From Annona cherimola (Eukaryota > Streptophyta > Magnoliopsida > Magnoliales > Annonaceae), in assembly GCA_030490835.1 (NCBI GenBank), contig CM059977.1, forward strand, positions 11,932,765 through 11,996,764: a DNA stretch of 64,000 nucleotides, read 5' to 3'. Position numbers and translations under genes: made by a program. Shown one piece after another: positions 34,576-46,912 of the stretch. Each line of letters opens with the position of its first letter. Within the stretch, counting starts at the first letter, position 1. The notes beneath the pieces were generated by a model that saw nothing but the letters and a program-made list of their open reading frames with translations, did not search any database and had not been told where the DNA came from.

Positions 34576-34887
34576 GATAAATTTATGTCACTAAAAATTC
34601 ATTATCTTATAGTGAAATAAAAAAATTCACATTTTGCAACATATTATAAGCGAATTTAGCACTTTTGTTGCAAAAGAGGTTATTTAATAATACAAATAAT
34701 TATTATAGATAAAAATTAAATTTAGAGACAATAATCTAATCAATATTGTAACAAGTAAAACTTGTAATAAAAGTTATACCTTTAGCCGCAATTTCAGAAA
34801 ATTGTGACCAAAGTCTTTTGCGGCTAACTTACGTACAACGACTTGATAAAAACTTTTGCTTTATTAAAAGTTTATTTTCTTGTAGTG
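34576..34887. repeat. CACTA-type right terminus
   Basis: The segment ends in TTTTCTTGTAGTG (34875-34887), the expected right end of a CACTA element. It carries short GCGGCTAA / TTAGCCGCAA inverted motifs just inside. The matching left end was not found nearby. Confidence 0.4.
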
Positions 34888-36480
34888 AAAAAAGTTTTAG
34901 ATAATTTTTTTGATGGGATAGTTTTAGATAATTTAATTAAAAGTAAAATCCATAAAAGAGTTTAGATATTTGCTTTTATGTGGTTTATTAGTATTTTTAC
35001 GAATGTGGGAACTGCATTCTTAGTTAAATAAATATTTAAACATATAAATATATTGCATTTTGCAAATTAATCTATTAAGCCATTAAACAAGGCTTCCTTG
35101 GAGACCGGAAGCACTGCATGAAGATCTATCTGTTACAAACCACATGTAATATTTCCATGACACCTATTTATTAAGTATCAGATTAAAAATGAAGATAGCG
35201 ACGAAAGCTCATCTTCTCTTCTCCTTTTTTTTTTTTTTTTTTTTTTACATCTTCAATCTGTTCTTTCTCATAATGTAATCGAGAAAGTCCCCAAAATTTA
35301 TTATCGTAATGAAAGCTAATGAAAAGAAATATCGATTTGATAGTCATTTAGTGGCATCGAATCTGTTCCCAAATGCATACATATGAAAATAGAGAGTCAT
35401 TTTTCTCTGTAATTTGAGGGTTGTGAATGTATCTTATTGTAATATCAAAATGCTGCATTGTATGAATACAAATAAAAAAAGAGTCATTCAAACACATCAA
35501 AGATTCTAAACCCTAAATTTTTTTTGAAAAGAATACATATGTTGATGAAAATGACTATAGATATATAAGGTGATTTCCTTATGCCTACCTTAGTAGCTAG
35601 CTACTTAAGCCAGTCATGAAACCCTTTTTATTTTATTATTATTTATAAATGTGTTCATTCAGGTATATTTAATTTATAATTCAAGTTTTACCAATTTTGA
35701 AGATGTTTATATATTTTTTATTTATGTGATAATTTTTCATCAGTGAAAATGATCATAATTTTTCTACGTTTAAAAATAAAAAATCTAAACATATCTAAAA
35801 TTAGTAAAACCTGAATTATAAATTAAATACACTTAAATAAATATGTTTATAAAAAACTAAAATAAAAAACTAAGTGGAATCGGCCGCATCCGATCAACGA
35901 CCTCTAGATATACATATTATCCTCTTCCATTTTCAAGATTGTTGGTGATCAATTCTCATGGCCAACAATATTTTAATTTTAATAGATGACAAGTTGGAAT
36001 GATAGTATGATGAGTGAAGTTTGCGTGACATTGACGAGGGGGGAAAATGTTGTGGCATGTTTGCAAGCCCATAGTTAAAAAAATCCCACTAAGAAGTGCT
36101 TGTGCAGCTAATGGAAATTTTGGAATAAAGGAAGTTATCGTAGAAGACATTTGGTACGCTCAGTACGTGGGGTGGGGCGACAAGGTTCTCATCCTTCTCA
36201 TTTGTTTATAAATGGTTTAATAATCTGAAAATCGTATTTTTAATTTTACTTCTATATTTTGATTATTTTTCTTTTAACTACCTTATTTATTTCGAACTTT
36301 ATCTTGTCATGTTATATTAATTAAATATTTTTCAAAATATTCTCTTTTATATCCTCACCCGGTTCCATGACCCATCAAAATTTATCAAACAAAACATGCC
36401 CTTAGAAATCAAAACAGAGCAACTTTTCCAAGGCCCCATGTTCATTAAACCAGAAAAGTCATTAATTTTGGTAAAATAAG
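34888..36480. other. intergenic with one family A foldback remnant
   Basis: About 35635-35868 has inverted arms: TTTATAAATGTGTTCATTCAGG..AAGTTTTACCAATTTTG against TAAAATTAGTAAAACCTGAA..TAAATATGTTTATAAA. A T-rich run lies at 35226-35247. The rest, including a Tourist-like stretch near 36200-36360, is not assigned. Confidence 0.5.
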
Positions 36481-36755
36481 ATGCTAATGATCGCTTCCAT
36501 GTTTCGTCGGCAGGTGGGAATTCATCTTTCACGTGGCAATATTTCATCAGCTGCCTTTTGGTCATCCTTCACGTGGACTATTCAGCCAGCATTTACGTTT
36601 GCCGTACGACATCATCGTTTCGGTGACTGCCCCCAAAGAATTACGTATGCCTGTCATCGGCCTGACTCGACTCCTGAGGTTGCGCCGTTACGGCAGTCTT
36701 GCGGCTCGTCTTGTCGCTATTTCGGTAAAACTGGATTCACGTACCTACTTTAAAA
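36481..36755. other. GC-richer island of unknown origin
   Basis: About 270 bp of clearly higher GC than its AT-rich surroundings. Overlapping open frames occur on the plus strand but none shows a recognisable motif. It could be a captured gene fragment or an old exon. Confidence 0.3.
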
Positions 36756-37140
36756 TTTAAAATTTTAATTCATTCATTGCATTTTAAATTAGTTATTTAT
36801 CTAAAAGATAAAATTATATCTCAATCAAGTATATTCATGGGCTACATTTGTTAAAAATAGATATATATTCACGTATAAATTATGAAAATACTAAAATATT
36901 AATTTTAAAGTAGTATTTTCAACCTCTAAACCAACCGAAATATCATTTCTATATGAATAAATGATTTTATAAAGTATTATTATATTCTAATACATGTGTA
37001 AATAGATCTAAGCATTTTTCATAATTTACACATGAATTAATATATTTTTGAACAAATGTAGCCCTTAAATATACTTGATCGGGATGAAACTTAGTCTCCT
37101 AAATAATGTATGAACAAATGTAGCCCTTAAATATATCTAT
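36756..37140. repeat. family C foldback copy, diverged
   Basis: CTCAATCAAGTATATTCATGGGCTACATTTGTT at the left is mirrored by AACAAATGTAGCCCTTAAATATACTTGATC at the right. The two are inverted arms around an ATTTCTATATGAATAAATGA centre. Confidence 0.6.
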
Positions 37141-37770
37141 GTCATCCATTGTATTGAGAATTATGTATTCTATTATCATACCAATTTTCGTCTCAATTAA
37201 GGGTCTGTTTGGCATTGTTGAAAAGTTTTTAACGTGTTTTTCCCAGCCAAAAACTGTCAAACATCAACGCCAGTGTGTGCATTAATGACATTCAACGTAC
37301 GGATGGTCAGACGCGTACAGGCAATGCTGATACAAGCGACACCCGATTCCATGCGCAGGCAGCCCAAACCCAGGCCGAACTCTAGGAATCGTCCGGCTTC
37401 GTCAATAGCCCGTACAGTGTTCAGCATTTGTCGCCGGAATGACTGAATGAGTTGACGTGTTTTTGCGTTTAAACCCCTGGTATGAAAAGTTTTATAAAAA
37501 AGCTTGAGTTTTGATCGTTGCCAAACAGACCCTAGATGTATGTATACACTCCATCTGAAAATTGTACAAATTCAACGTAATAAAATAGTTTAATATGAAT
37601 AATAGTTTCAAAGTTATTTTTTCAACGTGTAAACCATTTGTTATAAAATTTATATATAGATAAATGATTGTGTAGAGTATCAACACATTTAAATACATGT
37701 GGGGCTCATTTTAGACCAAATGCACCGTTAATTATGGTGCAGGCAAATGCACAGGAAAATGTTCTCTCTC
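37141..37770. mobile_element. family B foldback element split by a nested GC-rich MITE
   Basis: The flanks 37141-37200 and 37533-37770 together align with the reverse complement of the foldback copy at 37797-38160 (ATTATGTATTCTATTATCAT; then ATGTATACACTCCATCTGAA). The interruption falls exactly at the MITE ends. The right terminus includes TGCACCGttAATTATGGTGCA, a small hairpin. Confidence 0.6.
37201..37532. mobile_element. MITE with TIR GGGTCTGTTTGGC and a GC-rich interior
   Basis: The terminal inverted repeats GGGTCTGTTTGGCA and TTGCCAAACAGACCC pair almost perfectly. The flanking triplets are TAA and TAG, consistent with a PIF/Harbinger (Tourist) insertion with one change. The interior (about 37260-37440) is GC-rich and unlike other Tourist copies in the window, so it may be captured sequence. 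It has open frames but no recognisable motif. Confidence 0.7.
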
Positions 37771-37796
37771 TATATATAAATGTAGAGAATTGTTTC

Positions 37797-38165
37797 GGTG
37801 TAGCACCACTACACCGGAATAACATTACCTTTGCTCAAAAATGAGCCTTACATATAGTAAAATGTAATGGAAATTTATATGATCATTTATCCATATATAA
37901 ATTTTATAGCAAATGGTTTACATGTTGAAAAAACTAATTTAAAGTTGTTATTTACATCAAACTATTTTATTACGTTACATTTGTACTATTTCCAGATAGG
38001 GTCTATACACATATCCGATTGGGATGAAAATTAATATGGTAATAGAATACATTATTCTAAATACAATATGTGGAGCGGATTATAATTTTATTATTATGTA
38101 GGGTTATTTTGACTCTACTGTAGCATAATTACAGTGCAATGACACTGCACCGGAACGTTACTTAT
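37797..38165. mobile_element. family B foldback MITE with terminal hairpins
   Basis: The left end CGGTGTAGcaccaCTACACCG is a perfect small hairpin. The right end CAGTGCAatgacacTGCACCGG is partly paired. The two ends are inverted relative to each other (CACCGGAA against TTTCGGTG). Interior arms match 37540-37770. Confidence 0.65.
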
Positions 38166-38184
38166 ATATATTAGCCCTAGTTAT

Positions 38185-40520
38185 CTTAGGATGCATTTGT
38201 TTATTAAAAAATTTTGAATTGGGAGAAAACTATGTGATATAACTAGGGTAATAATGATGAGTAAAGAGAATAAAATTAAAATAAATAAGTTAAATGCATA
38301 GAAAGTTGTAAAAAATAATTGAAAAGAATAGTAGTTGTACGATAAGAAGTTTTAAAAAAATTAAAAACAGAATAGCTGTGAAGAGCTGAAAGTTTTAGTT
38401 TAAAATGTTTTTAGTGAGAAAAATTCATTTAATCCCTATAATGTTTGCCCCTAGTTTCTTACGTATAATATTTTATAAATTCTTTTTGTAACATAATATT
38501 TTACTCTAAATTTTTCTCATGCCCATGTCGTCAATACAACTGTTACCTATTCTATTGAAAATGTAATTTTTCCAATTCAAATTTCTAATTGAGACAATTC
38601 AATCATAATATGACTCAATTAATGATAGTAAATCATTAATATATGATAATAAATTATTCAAGAGTCATATTAAATTTGAATCGTTTTAATTAGAAAAATT
38701 TTAGAGGGGCAAATTCGTCTTTTCAATGGAGTAGATAACGATTATATTAACGGCATGTGTATAATAAAAAATTAGGGTAAAATGTTATAAATATAAAAGA
38801 TTTATAAAATGTTGCGGATATAATAGAAATTATGTACAAATTTGGGGTATAAAAGAAACTATCCTATTTTTAGTGTAAACAAACAGCCTCATAATTTAAA
38901 ATTTTTTACTCTCCTCAACTACTCTATTTTTTAAATTATTTCTTCATATCTTTTTGTATAACTATCATATTTTTGAATCATTTTTATACAACTACCCATA
39001 TAATCCATCTACCAATTTTAACTTTATTCTCTTTATTCACTATTACCCTTATCATATTATGTCATTTTTCACATTTCAAAAATCTTTACACCAAAAACTT
39101 TTCATTCAAAAATTTTATCAATTTTCAAACACACCCTAGTATCTCATAAATTTATAATTAATTTTTAAGATGCCCACATATAATTCCTTATATGCCCACA
39201 ATAAATTACTCTAAATTTCTAAATGCATAAAAATGAATGTATTAGGAATTTAGGGTTATTTGTTGTGGGTTAAAATTATTGAATTATGTAAGTATATTAG
39301 GAATTAGAAATAAAAGTTATGCACATAAGAGAAATTTTTCTTATAAAAATAGTATTGCTTTTTTAAGAGATTGATATATTAGATTTCACCAAAAAAGCAA
39401 CCACTGGTCGTGCCCACCTCCACGGTGGTTAAGCTTTTGAAAAATTTTATGAGTGTGTGGTAAATAGAAAAAGAATGGGAGAAAGTATTTTAGAAAAATA
39501 TTATTAAAAAATAAAAGAGTAATATGATACGATAGCGACGACAATAATTAGAAATAAAGAAAATAAGATTAAAATAATTTTTTTACATTAAAAACATTTC
39601 AAACTAAACTTTTAAATTTAAGACTCTTCCCTGTCTATAACTATCTTATTTTTAAATTATTTTTTTATTTTTTTGTATACAATTATCATACTTTTCAATC
39701 ATTTGTATACAACTGCTCATATATCTAACTTATCTATTTTAACCTTTTTTTTACTTCTCATTATTGCCTTTATTATATAATATCATTTTGTATCATTTCA
39801 AAAAAATTTCATTAGAAGTTTTATCACTTCCCAAACACACTCTAAATTGGTTGATAGCATAAAATATGAAAAATAATTAAAAATATAATAGCTTAATAAA
39901 AAATGTAGATAAAAATTGCAGACAATTCTTTTCTATTACCAAACATAGTTATTTTGTTTAAGAGACATAGATTTTTCAATATCTCCATGGAAACTTTTCA
40001 CAACCCACTTTACAGTGTTTACTGGATGAGGTTATTTTCTTGGACAAATGATCAGCTCATTGTGGAACATTGTTTTGGCCCCTTGCACAACATTTGCCCT
40101 GCTAGCGACCAATGTAGCACTCATTGTACGTAGTGTACTAACGGTCACTTCATCAGGCTAAACTCAAGTTCTTAACCCAAACAAGAAAGCAAAGTCATCT
40201 GCTAATAGAGCACACCTCACTACCACTATTTTTTAAGAAACCAAACCAAGGGGATGTTTAGGAATTTGAATTTTATGAGAATTGTGAGATGGGGTGGGAG
40301 TAGAAAATGGAATAGTTTGAAAATTGTGTGATTAATATGAAATGATAGGATAAAGTTGGAATAAATAGGTTTGTTAGATGGTAGTTCATAGAAAAAATAA
40401 TTAAAATATAGGAGTAAAAGTGAAAAAATATAATTATTAATTGATTAATGATGGCTTGGAAACTGTGCTCCTAACTCTTTCCACCCTATATTTCCCACAT
40501 TAGTTACCAAACAAGCCTTA
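38185..40520. repeat. cluster of Tourist-like MITE copies
   Basis: Degenerate relatives of 19786-20066 are seen at about 38185-38420, 38878-39136 (inverted, ending AAACACACCCT), 39570-39845 (inverted, ending CCAAACACACTC) and 40251-40517 (GGGATGTTTAGG to CCAAACAAGCC). They share the GATATGATAGxGGTAATAATGA and GTAGTTGTATAAAAATG patterns. The stretch 39140-39430 and gaps between copies hold nothing recognised. Confidence 0.6.
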
Positions 40521-42362
40521 AGTTGGACGATCGGACCATGAACCACTCATGTCATTATTTTTCAGTTCAACTACTGATTTACAGTGATTGAACCAGAAAA
40601 ATCAAGAACCGAGGATGAAAATGGTTCATGGCTAAGTTCAGCTTTCAAAACATTGCTCACAACACGTCCCAGCAGAAGTATGAAATTTTCTTCTTCTAGG
40701 CACTGCACCTCTCAGCGTGCCCATGGTGCAACATCGCCAACTTAATGGTTCTATTTCATTCATTTGGAACCAACCCAGATTTTATTCCGCCACGCGGTCA
40801 AAGATTTTTGTCAATGATACTGGAAAGTTAGAAATTTTTATCTGTAAAAACTTAATTCACAATTGCATGTGTGTTTATTCAAACCGCGGGAGCAAATGCA
40901 GGCCTAAAAAAAGAGCCTAACATGAAAGGGATTTTGGAAAAAGAAAAGGTCCACAACGGGCAATTCTTGTCAAACTTGTCCTCATACGGCGTTAATAAAA
41001 TTCTGAATCCATGTACTAATGAAAATCATTAAAGTTCACCACAACTAACATATGTTGCTTCGACATCCGTGCACCGCCCTAATTATTGATAGAATTTTTA
41101 TTTCATGTTACTTTCTTGGACAATAGGCAATTGACAAAGGATGATTTTCTAGAAAAGAGGTAAACGAAGTACATACTTTGTTCGATGTGATTTGTTAACT
41201 CAATTTTTTTAAAAAAAAATTCATAAGAGTATTAATTTAAATGTATTTAATATTTGTATTAATTTTTGTTATTTTTGGATATTTTTAAATATTTTTTTGA
41301 ATTTTTAAAAATCAATACCATTTTAGTAATTTCACTAATTTTAAAAATTTAACACACGTTAAATATATTTAGATTAACAGTTGTATAAAAAAAAAATTTT
41401 AATTAAAAAATAAATATTTGCAACCGGACGTACTGAAGCTAAGCGCGTACAGTAACGTTCCCTCTTACATACGCAGATTCTGATTTAGTACGTTCGAAAG
41501 GGTACACCTTGCCTTAGTACACCTGCGTATCCAGTTGTCACGTCTTATGCTTGAGTAGTGCTATTTATTAAGATCATATCAAACGGTGGCATCGCACCAC
41601 CTGCATCTGCACCCACTTGTAGGACACGATACTTTTGGAGAACTCACGTTTAGCTTATGAGAACCCAGCTGAAATTAAGGAAAAGCTGTTGTTCGTAGAC
41701 AAGACTACCAACGTACAGAAATTAAAACAAACAATGGTAGCTGGTTAGGAATCGCCATATATATCCATCGATGTAGATATATATCAGACCAGGCAGCCAG
41801 GGTGCTGAACTGCCCACACCTACCCTTGGACTGATCTTTCTCGAAATTCATCGCCTTTAATTCCAGCATATCGCAGCATATCTGATCAAGTTGTGCGGAA
41901 ATTAATGCATTCTGCTTTCTGCCCATAGCTGTCGACGCGTGTGAATTGCTAAGAACAGGTGCATGAGATTTGAAAGAAATACACAGATGTATATCAAATT
42001 TATGGAAGATGAAAATATAGATGTATAAATATAATATGAGAATAAATTGTTATGTATTAGAGAGAATAAATCCAGGATCTAAATATATCCATGTCAGCCA
42101 AAACGAAGGGGCACATGCGTCCATGAGCTACCGCTGATGTTTTAGAAAGAAAATTAACAACGGATACACATGCTATGTACCATCATTATATAATCGTTGC
42201 GTATCTGGCTAGTCTTAAATTTTGATTCTTGATAGGGCCAACTACTGCCAACATGCATGTATCTTCGTTTCCGAGGGATTTTTTTTTTCCGCATGCCTTG
42301 AGTTTTTTTTCTTCGTCGTAATTTTAGCGTTATAATCTTCCATTTTGTAGATACAGAGTATG
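40521..42362. other. intergenic with one family A foldback remnant
   Basis: About 41195-41410 shows the family A core (TTTAAATGTATTTAATATTTG..TTTTTGTTATTTTTGGA and TTAAATATATTTAGATTAACAG) but only one arm is well kept. Short open frames near 40717 and 41705 show no recognisable motif. Confidence 0.45.
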
Positions 42363-42648
42363 TTTTGCCAATGGTTAAAAATATGTTAAGTTAAAATTTT
42401 TTAATTTAAAACTTTTTATTATCTATAATTATTTTATTTTTTAATCATTTCTTCAAATCTTCCCGTATAACTATTCTACTTTTTAATTATTTTTACTTAA
42501 CTATCCGTACAATTAACCTATTTATTTTAATTTTATTCTCTTTACTATTCATCATTATTTTTATTATATTATATTATTTTCTTTCAATTTAACCATTTTT
42601 ATACCAAAAGTTTTCATTCAAATTCGTATAACTTCCCAAACACACACA
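42363..42648. repeat. Tourist-like MITE, inverted copy
   Basis: The segment reads as the reverse complement of the 19786-20066 family and ends CTTCCCAAACACACACA. The left end is worn. Confidence 0.5.
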
Positions 42649-42869
42649 TGCCCGTCCAACTTGTGAATGTATTTCCCTTTTAGCCTCCTGATGTACAGCC
42701 ATGATTTGTCTTAGCAAAATAAAAGTAAACTAGATTTTTTCCAATAAAAAAAAGCAAACTAGATTTCTAAAATATAAAACATCGCCTGATCAAAACGATC
42801 AATCTTCAAATAGATTAGTGGCCCACTGGTCACGATCATATGATCTCAATAGCTAGTGGATTAGATCGA

Positions 42870-43205
42870 CCGCGGTAACAGATTTTGTTTTATGTAGCTA
42901 ATTTTTCAACCGCATATGACATATTTTTAACTGCATTAAGGGGATTACATGGAACAGCTAAACGAATTGATAATTTAGTTATAAATATTTAATTTTTTCA
43001 ATGGTAATATTTGGTTAAATGAAGCCGTTTTTACATTTGATATAGTAAAAAGTAATATTTAATATAATTATTAAAATTTGATTACAAATAATAACAACAC
43101 TTGGGTTATAATTAATATTGTACTTAAATGCACTTGGTACTAATGCAGCCAAATTGAAATTTATCTGAAAAAGGTTAATCACATATAATAAATTTTATTA
43201 TAGTG
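42870..43205. repeat. dispersed repeat D, copy 1
   Basis: The blocks TTTTGTTTTATGTAGCTA, GGTTATAATTAATA, AATGCAGCCAAATT and AATAAATTTTATTATAGTG occur in the same order at about 59210-59556. The end TTATTATAGTG is reminiscent of a CACTA terminus, but no matching left end is seen. Confidence 0.5.
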
Positions 43206-44100
43206 GATCATAAGGATATCTTCTAGAAATTAATCTCTACATAGATAAATGATTATATAATATATTATTACATTTTAATTCATGTAAGATTCATTTTGCA
43301 ACGAACTACACCGCAATTTTGAAAATATATGAAGGGTTCTTATATAAACGTAAAAATCGAAAATGCAATTTTAAAATCGATACTTAAGTTAAATTATTTT
43401 ATTATGTTAATTTTGTATCATTTTAAGATTATTCCCATATACATATTTATTTTTTATAAAAATCGATATGTTATGAAAATAAATAATTTTAAATACAATG
43501 AGTGTGGTAGATATTAATTTTAAGTTCAAATGGGCCTCATTTTACAATAGGTTGCACCGTAATTATGGTCTAGTCCAATTGTACTTGAATATTTTCTTAT
43601 ATATATAGACTCCGCTTATATAGAAGCAATTTTATGTAACCTCGTTCATATTTAAGATGTCAATTATTGACACAAAATATAATCCATTCATTATGTTTAT
43701 CACGATTTATTCAGTTAAGAGATCAAACTTTATCCAAATCAAATAGATGATGGGCCACATATTCTCAAAAATAAATATATTCACGTGTGAATTAGGAAAA
43801 TATTTAGTTTTATTTATATGTGTATTAGAATGTATAATATTTTCTACAATCATTTATCCATATAATAGTGATATTTTAGATGTTTTAGATGTCGAAAAAT
43901 TTTAAATTTTGATATTTAGTATCAAATCATTTATTACATTAATTTTACACATTTATAAATGAGGCCTATATAAAGTTATATTAAATAAATGAAATAATTT
44001 TCATAATCATATAAATAATATTAAATATAATAAATAGAGTGAACTTCTTATGTATAATGGAGCACTTGTTTAAAGGTCTGTATATCCAAACGTTCTTTTA
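43206..44100. repeat. family B and family C foldback remnants
   Basis: About 43230-43590 has the family B arm and right terminus (TGCACCGTAATTATGGTC). About 43610-44060 has the family C arm (TAAGAGATCAAACTTTATCC, GTGTGAATTAGGAAAATATTTAG) with a TATGTAACCTCGTTC end. Confidence 0.5.
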
Positions 44101-46575
44101 TGATTATAGATTATTCTGACCATTGAAAAGACATGGAGCTAAAATTGCAAAATGAGCTTATTATCAAAGTACGAAGGACAAGCCACCAGCGGTGTGGAGC
44201 ATATTTGCCATCCACTGGCGTTTGATTCACCCCTCCCTGGATCGGAGGTTTTAACAAATTCCCTCTTAAATAATATGATGGGAAAATTAATTATGAGTAA
44301 AAAGAATAAAATTAAAATTAATGAAAAAATTATATAAAATTATGTGAAAATGATTAGAAGGTAGAAGTAATAATAGAAAATTAGGATAATTAATTAGATA
44401 ATATGTAAAATCATATTAAAAATATACAAGGAAAAGCAGTATTTTTAAAAAAAAAACTTTTACTTAGTTCTCAGGCCGATCCATACTATGTATTGGATAT
44501 ATGATCTCCAACATGCATTGAGAGTCCTGTCTTCAATTCGACAATGACACTGGCAGCAGGGATCATTTTTGGGCGGACAATGAAGTTCCACCACGACTCA
44601 TGGATAGGTTAGGTAGGTTTCACATTAAACCACGATGAATTTGGATGCATCCCACGTTTAATTGCGCTTGAAATGGCAAACTCTGCTAGTGCTCCATGTT
44701 TAATAATTTAGATTCGCTTGCTTGTGGGTATGTAGATTATAGACAGATGAATTGGAGTTGCCTTGCTTTTTCCATTTGCATTTTGGGTGGGTACATTTCT
44801 TCCATGCGCTGAACATGTTGATTTTAAGATATTTTAATTAATTGAATCCAAAAAGACAAAAGGCAACAACCAAATGCCCATGCGTGCCTTTCAATATTTA
44901 TATAGATTCCGATGCCTGCTTGCGTGGGCAGATGCATGTCGCTTTGGAATATACAAAAATGTATGGCCATAAAGATATGTCGGCCGTATTTTTTTATTAC
45001 CACAAAAAATATATTTTCTCAAATTTTATGTTCCGTAGGCCTGAATAAAAATACAAAAAAAAAAAAAAACTTCTATAAATCGACACTCGAAATTATCCTA
45101 CCTAAATTTCACAACAATACATGTCATTCGATGTATCTAAATTCTTATCTCGTACAATATAAATTTGGCTCCATTAAATGCATTTTTATGAGTATTTTAC
45201 CATCATCTTCATTGGTATTACAATTAGACTATGAGACATTTTTATAATTTTCATATAGTATTCTGTTAGATATCTAATAATAATCCTAAATTTCTTACTT
45301 AGTGGACAATTCCTAGAAAATTTGGGAAGACAAGATGCTACCACCATTCGAACACTTTACAAGTGATGACTTTTTTTTAAATGTAAATTTTCATCAAATA
45401 CAAAAATATTTAATGCAGCTGTTAGAATTTTGCAATGAGTAATTCTAAAACTTTGGCAATAATTAACATAGGGCTTAGCTGAATTTGGCATTAAGTGAAC
45501 CTTAATTAAAGTTTAGTTGCAAAAAGATGTTTGCACATAAGAAAATCTGTTATAGTGTTGCCAAATTACAGTTACTAATTTAAAATTTGCATGACAACTA
45601 AAGATACAGGCGTCGTAGGCTGCGCGAGCATGGGATGAATATATTTGAAGCATTAAAATTATTTCGAAATTCTAAAGACCTAATTTAATTTCTTCAGTAT
45701 TGTGTGTTTCATGATTAAATAAAGGTAATTACTTAAAACTCTTCCATTAAAGTGGATCACATGATAATGTCGATTAAATGTATCACCCTTATAGGTATTT
45801 TTCCATATATAAAATTTTTAATTCCCTTAAAATATTTTTAAATTTTTTTTTAAAAAAGTTAAAGTTGGAAATGATAATGCTAAGAAACTTGCAGCATAAG
45901 TCAATCAATTGTTTTCTTAAATATTTTGGAAATGATAGTGATAAGAAACGTGCAGCTGATATCTCACTCAATTGTTTTCTTAAATAATATTTTCGTTAAA
46001 TATAATCCATGCATGATATTCATCATATGCATTTGTTGATGATTCAAAATTACATAACTTAGACAATTTTATGGGTGAATTTATTTTAAAATACTAACTT
46101 TTATATATTCATTCTCAAGTAATTTCGAATTCCTAGAATATACAAGTTGTCCGTGGAAGTGAATATTTAAGCCATGAATAAGTACATATGAAAAAATATT
46201 ATAAATAAATCCAATTTCATAAGAAATTGTTTAAAATAAAAAATTTCATACAAGCAGTGGCACTTGATCATTAACCTTTTGGAAATTATAAATAACACTT
46301 GGCTTCTTTTAGCACTGTTTGATATTGTGATGATGAAATAGGTGGGAAAATTGAAAAATAATATATTTTTAAGAAATATGAGAGCGATGTAATATGATAA
46401 GGTTGAAATAAATGAAATAGTTATATGAAAATAATTAAAATAAAAGGATAAAAAAGAGAGTAGAGTGGTTATGTAGTGAAAATATCTAAGTTATTTTTTT
46501 CTGAAAAGTAAAGATGGGGAATTTACTTCTCCGGGGCATGTGTCGCAATTCGCAAAACGAACCGATAAAAAAATA

Positions 46576-46578
<3 letters not shown>
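44101..46578. other. intergenic, AT-rich
   Basis: About 46310-46510 is a worn Tourist-like copy. Other stretches contain only short frames with no recognisable motif. A near-duplicate block AATTGTTTTCTTAAATA occurs twice near 45905 and 45970. Confidence 0.4.

Positions 46579-46621
<43 letters not shown>
46579..46621 (+). repeat. (TA)n microsatellite
   Basis: About 21 consecutive TA units. Confidence 0.9.
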
Positions 46622-46624
<3 letters not shown>

Positions 46625-46747
46625 ATGTGAATAGGCATAGGCTAGGTGAAATATTCTTGTCATGATATTGATGCAATCGGAGGATTGAACACCTTTGCAA
46701 TGCTTGGCCGCACATGTCGCAGTAATAGTGAGATGACTCTTACCCGC

Positions 46748-46912
46748 TCAGACATTCCGGGCCCAGGACAGTTGCCAGTTGGAGAAGGTTGCGAGGAAGC
46801 AGGCGTGGAAAACGCAGCGGTAGGCGTACGTGGGGATAGAAATGCGGATGGACTTCGACGTCGACACGTCGAGGCGCATGCCCATGTTGCGTGCCCAGCC
46901 CGTCAATGCAAA
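46748..46912 (-). pseudogene. unrecognised terminal-exon-like segment
   Basis: On the minus strand a good acceptor (TTACTTTGCAG) is followed by 54 in-frame codons and TGA. The segment is GC-rich in an AT-rich region and reads FALTGWARNMGMRLDVSTSK followed by SIRISIPTYAYRCVFHACF. No upstream exon was identified and the family is not recognised. It could be an isolated exon relic. Confidence 0.25.
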
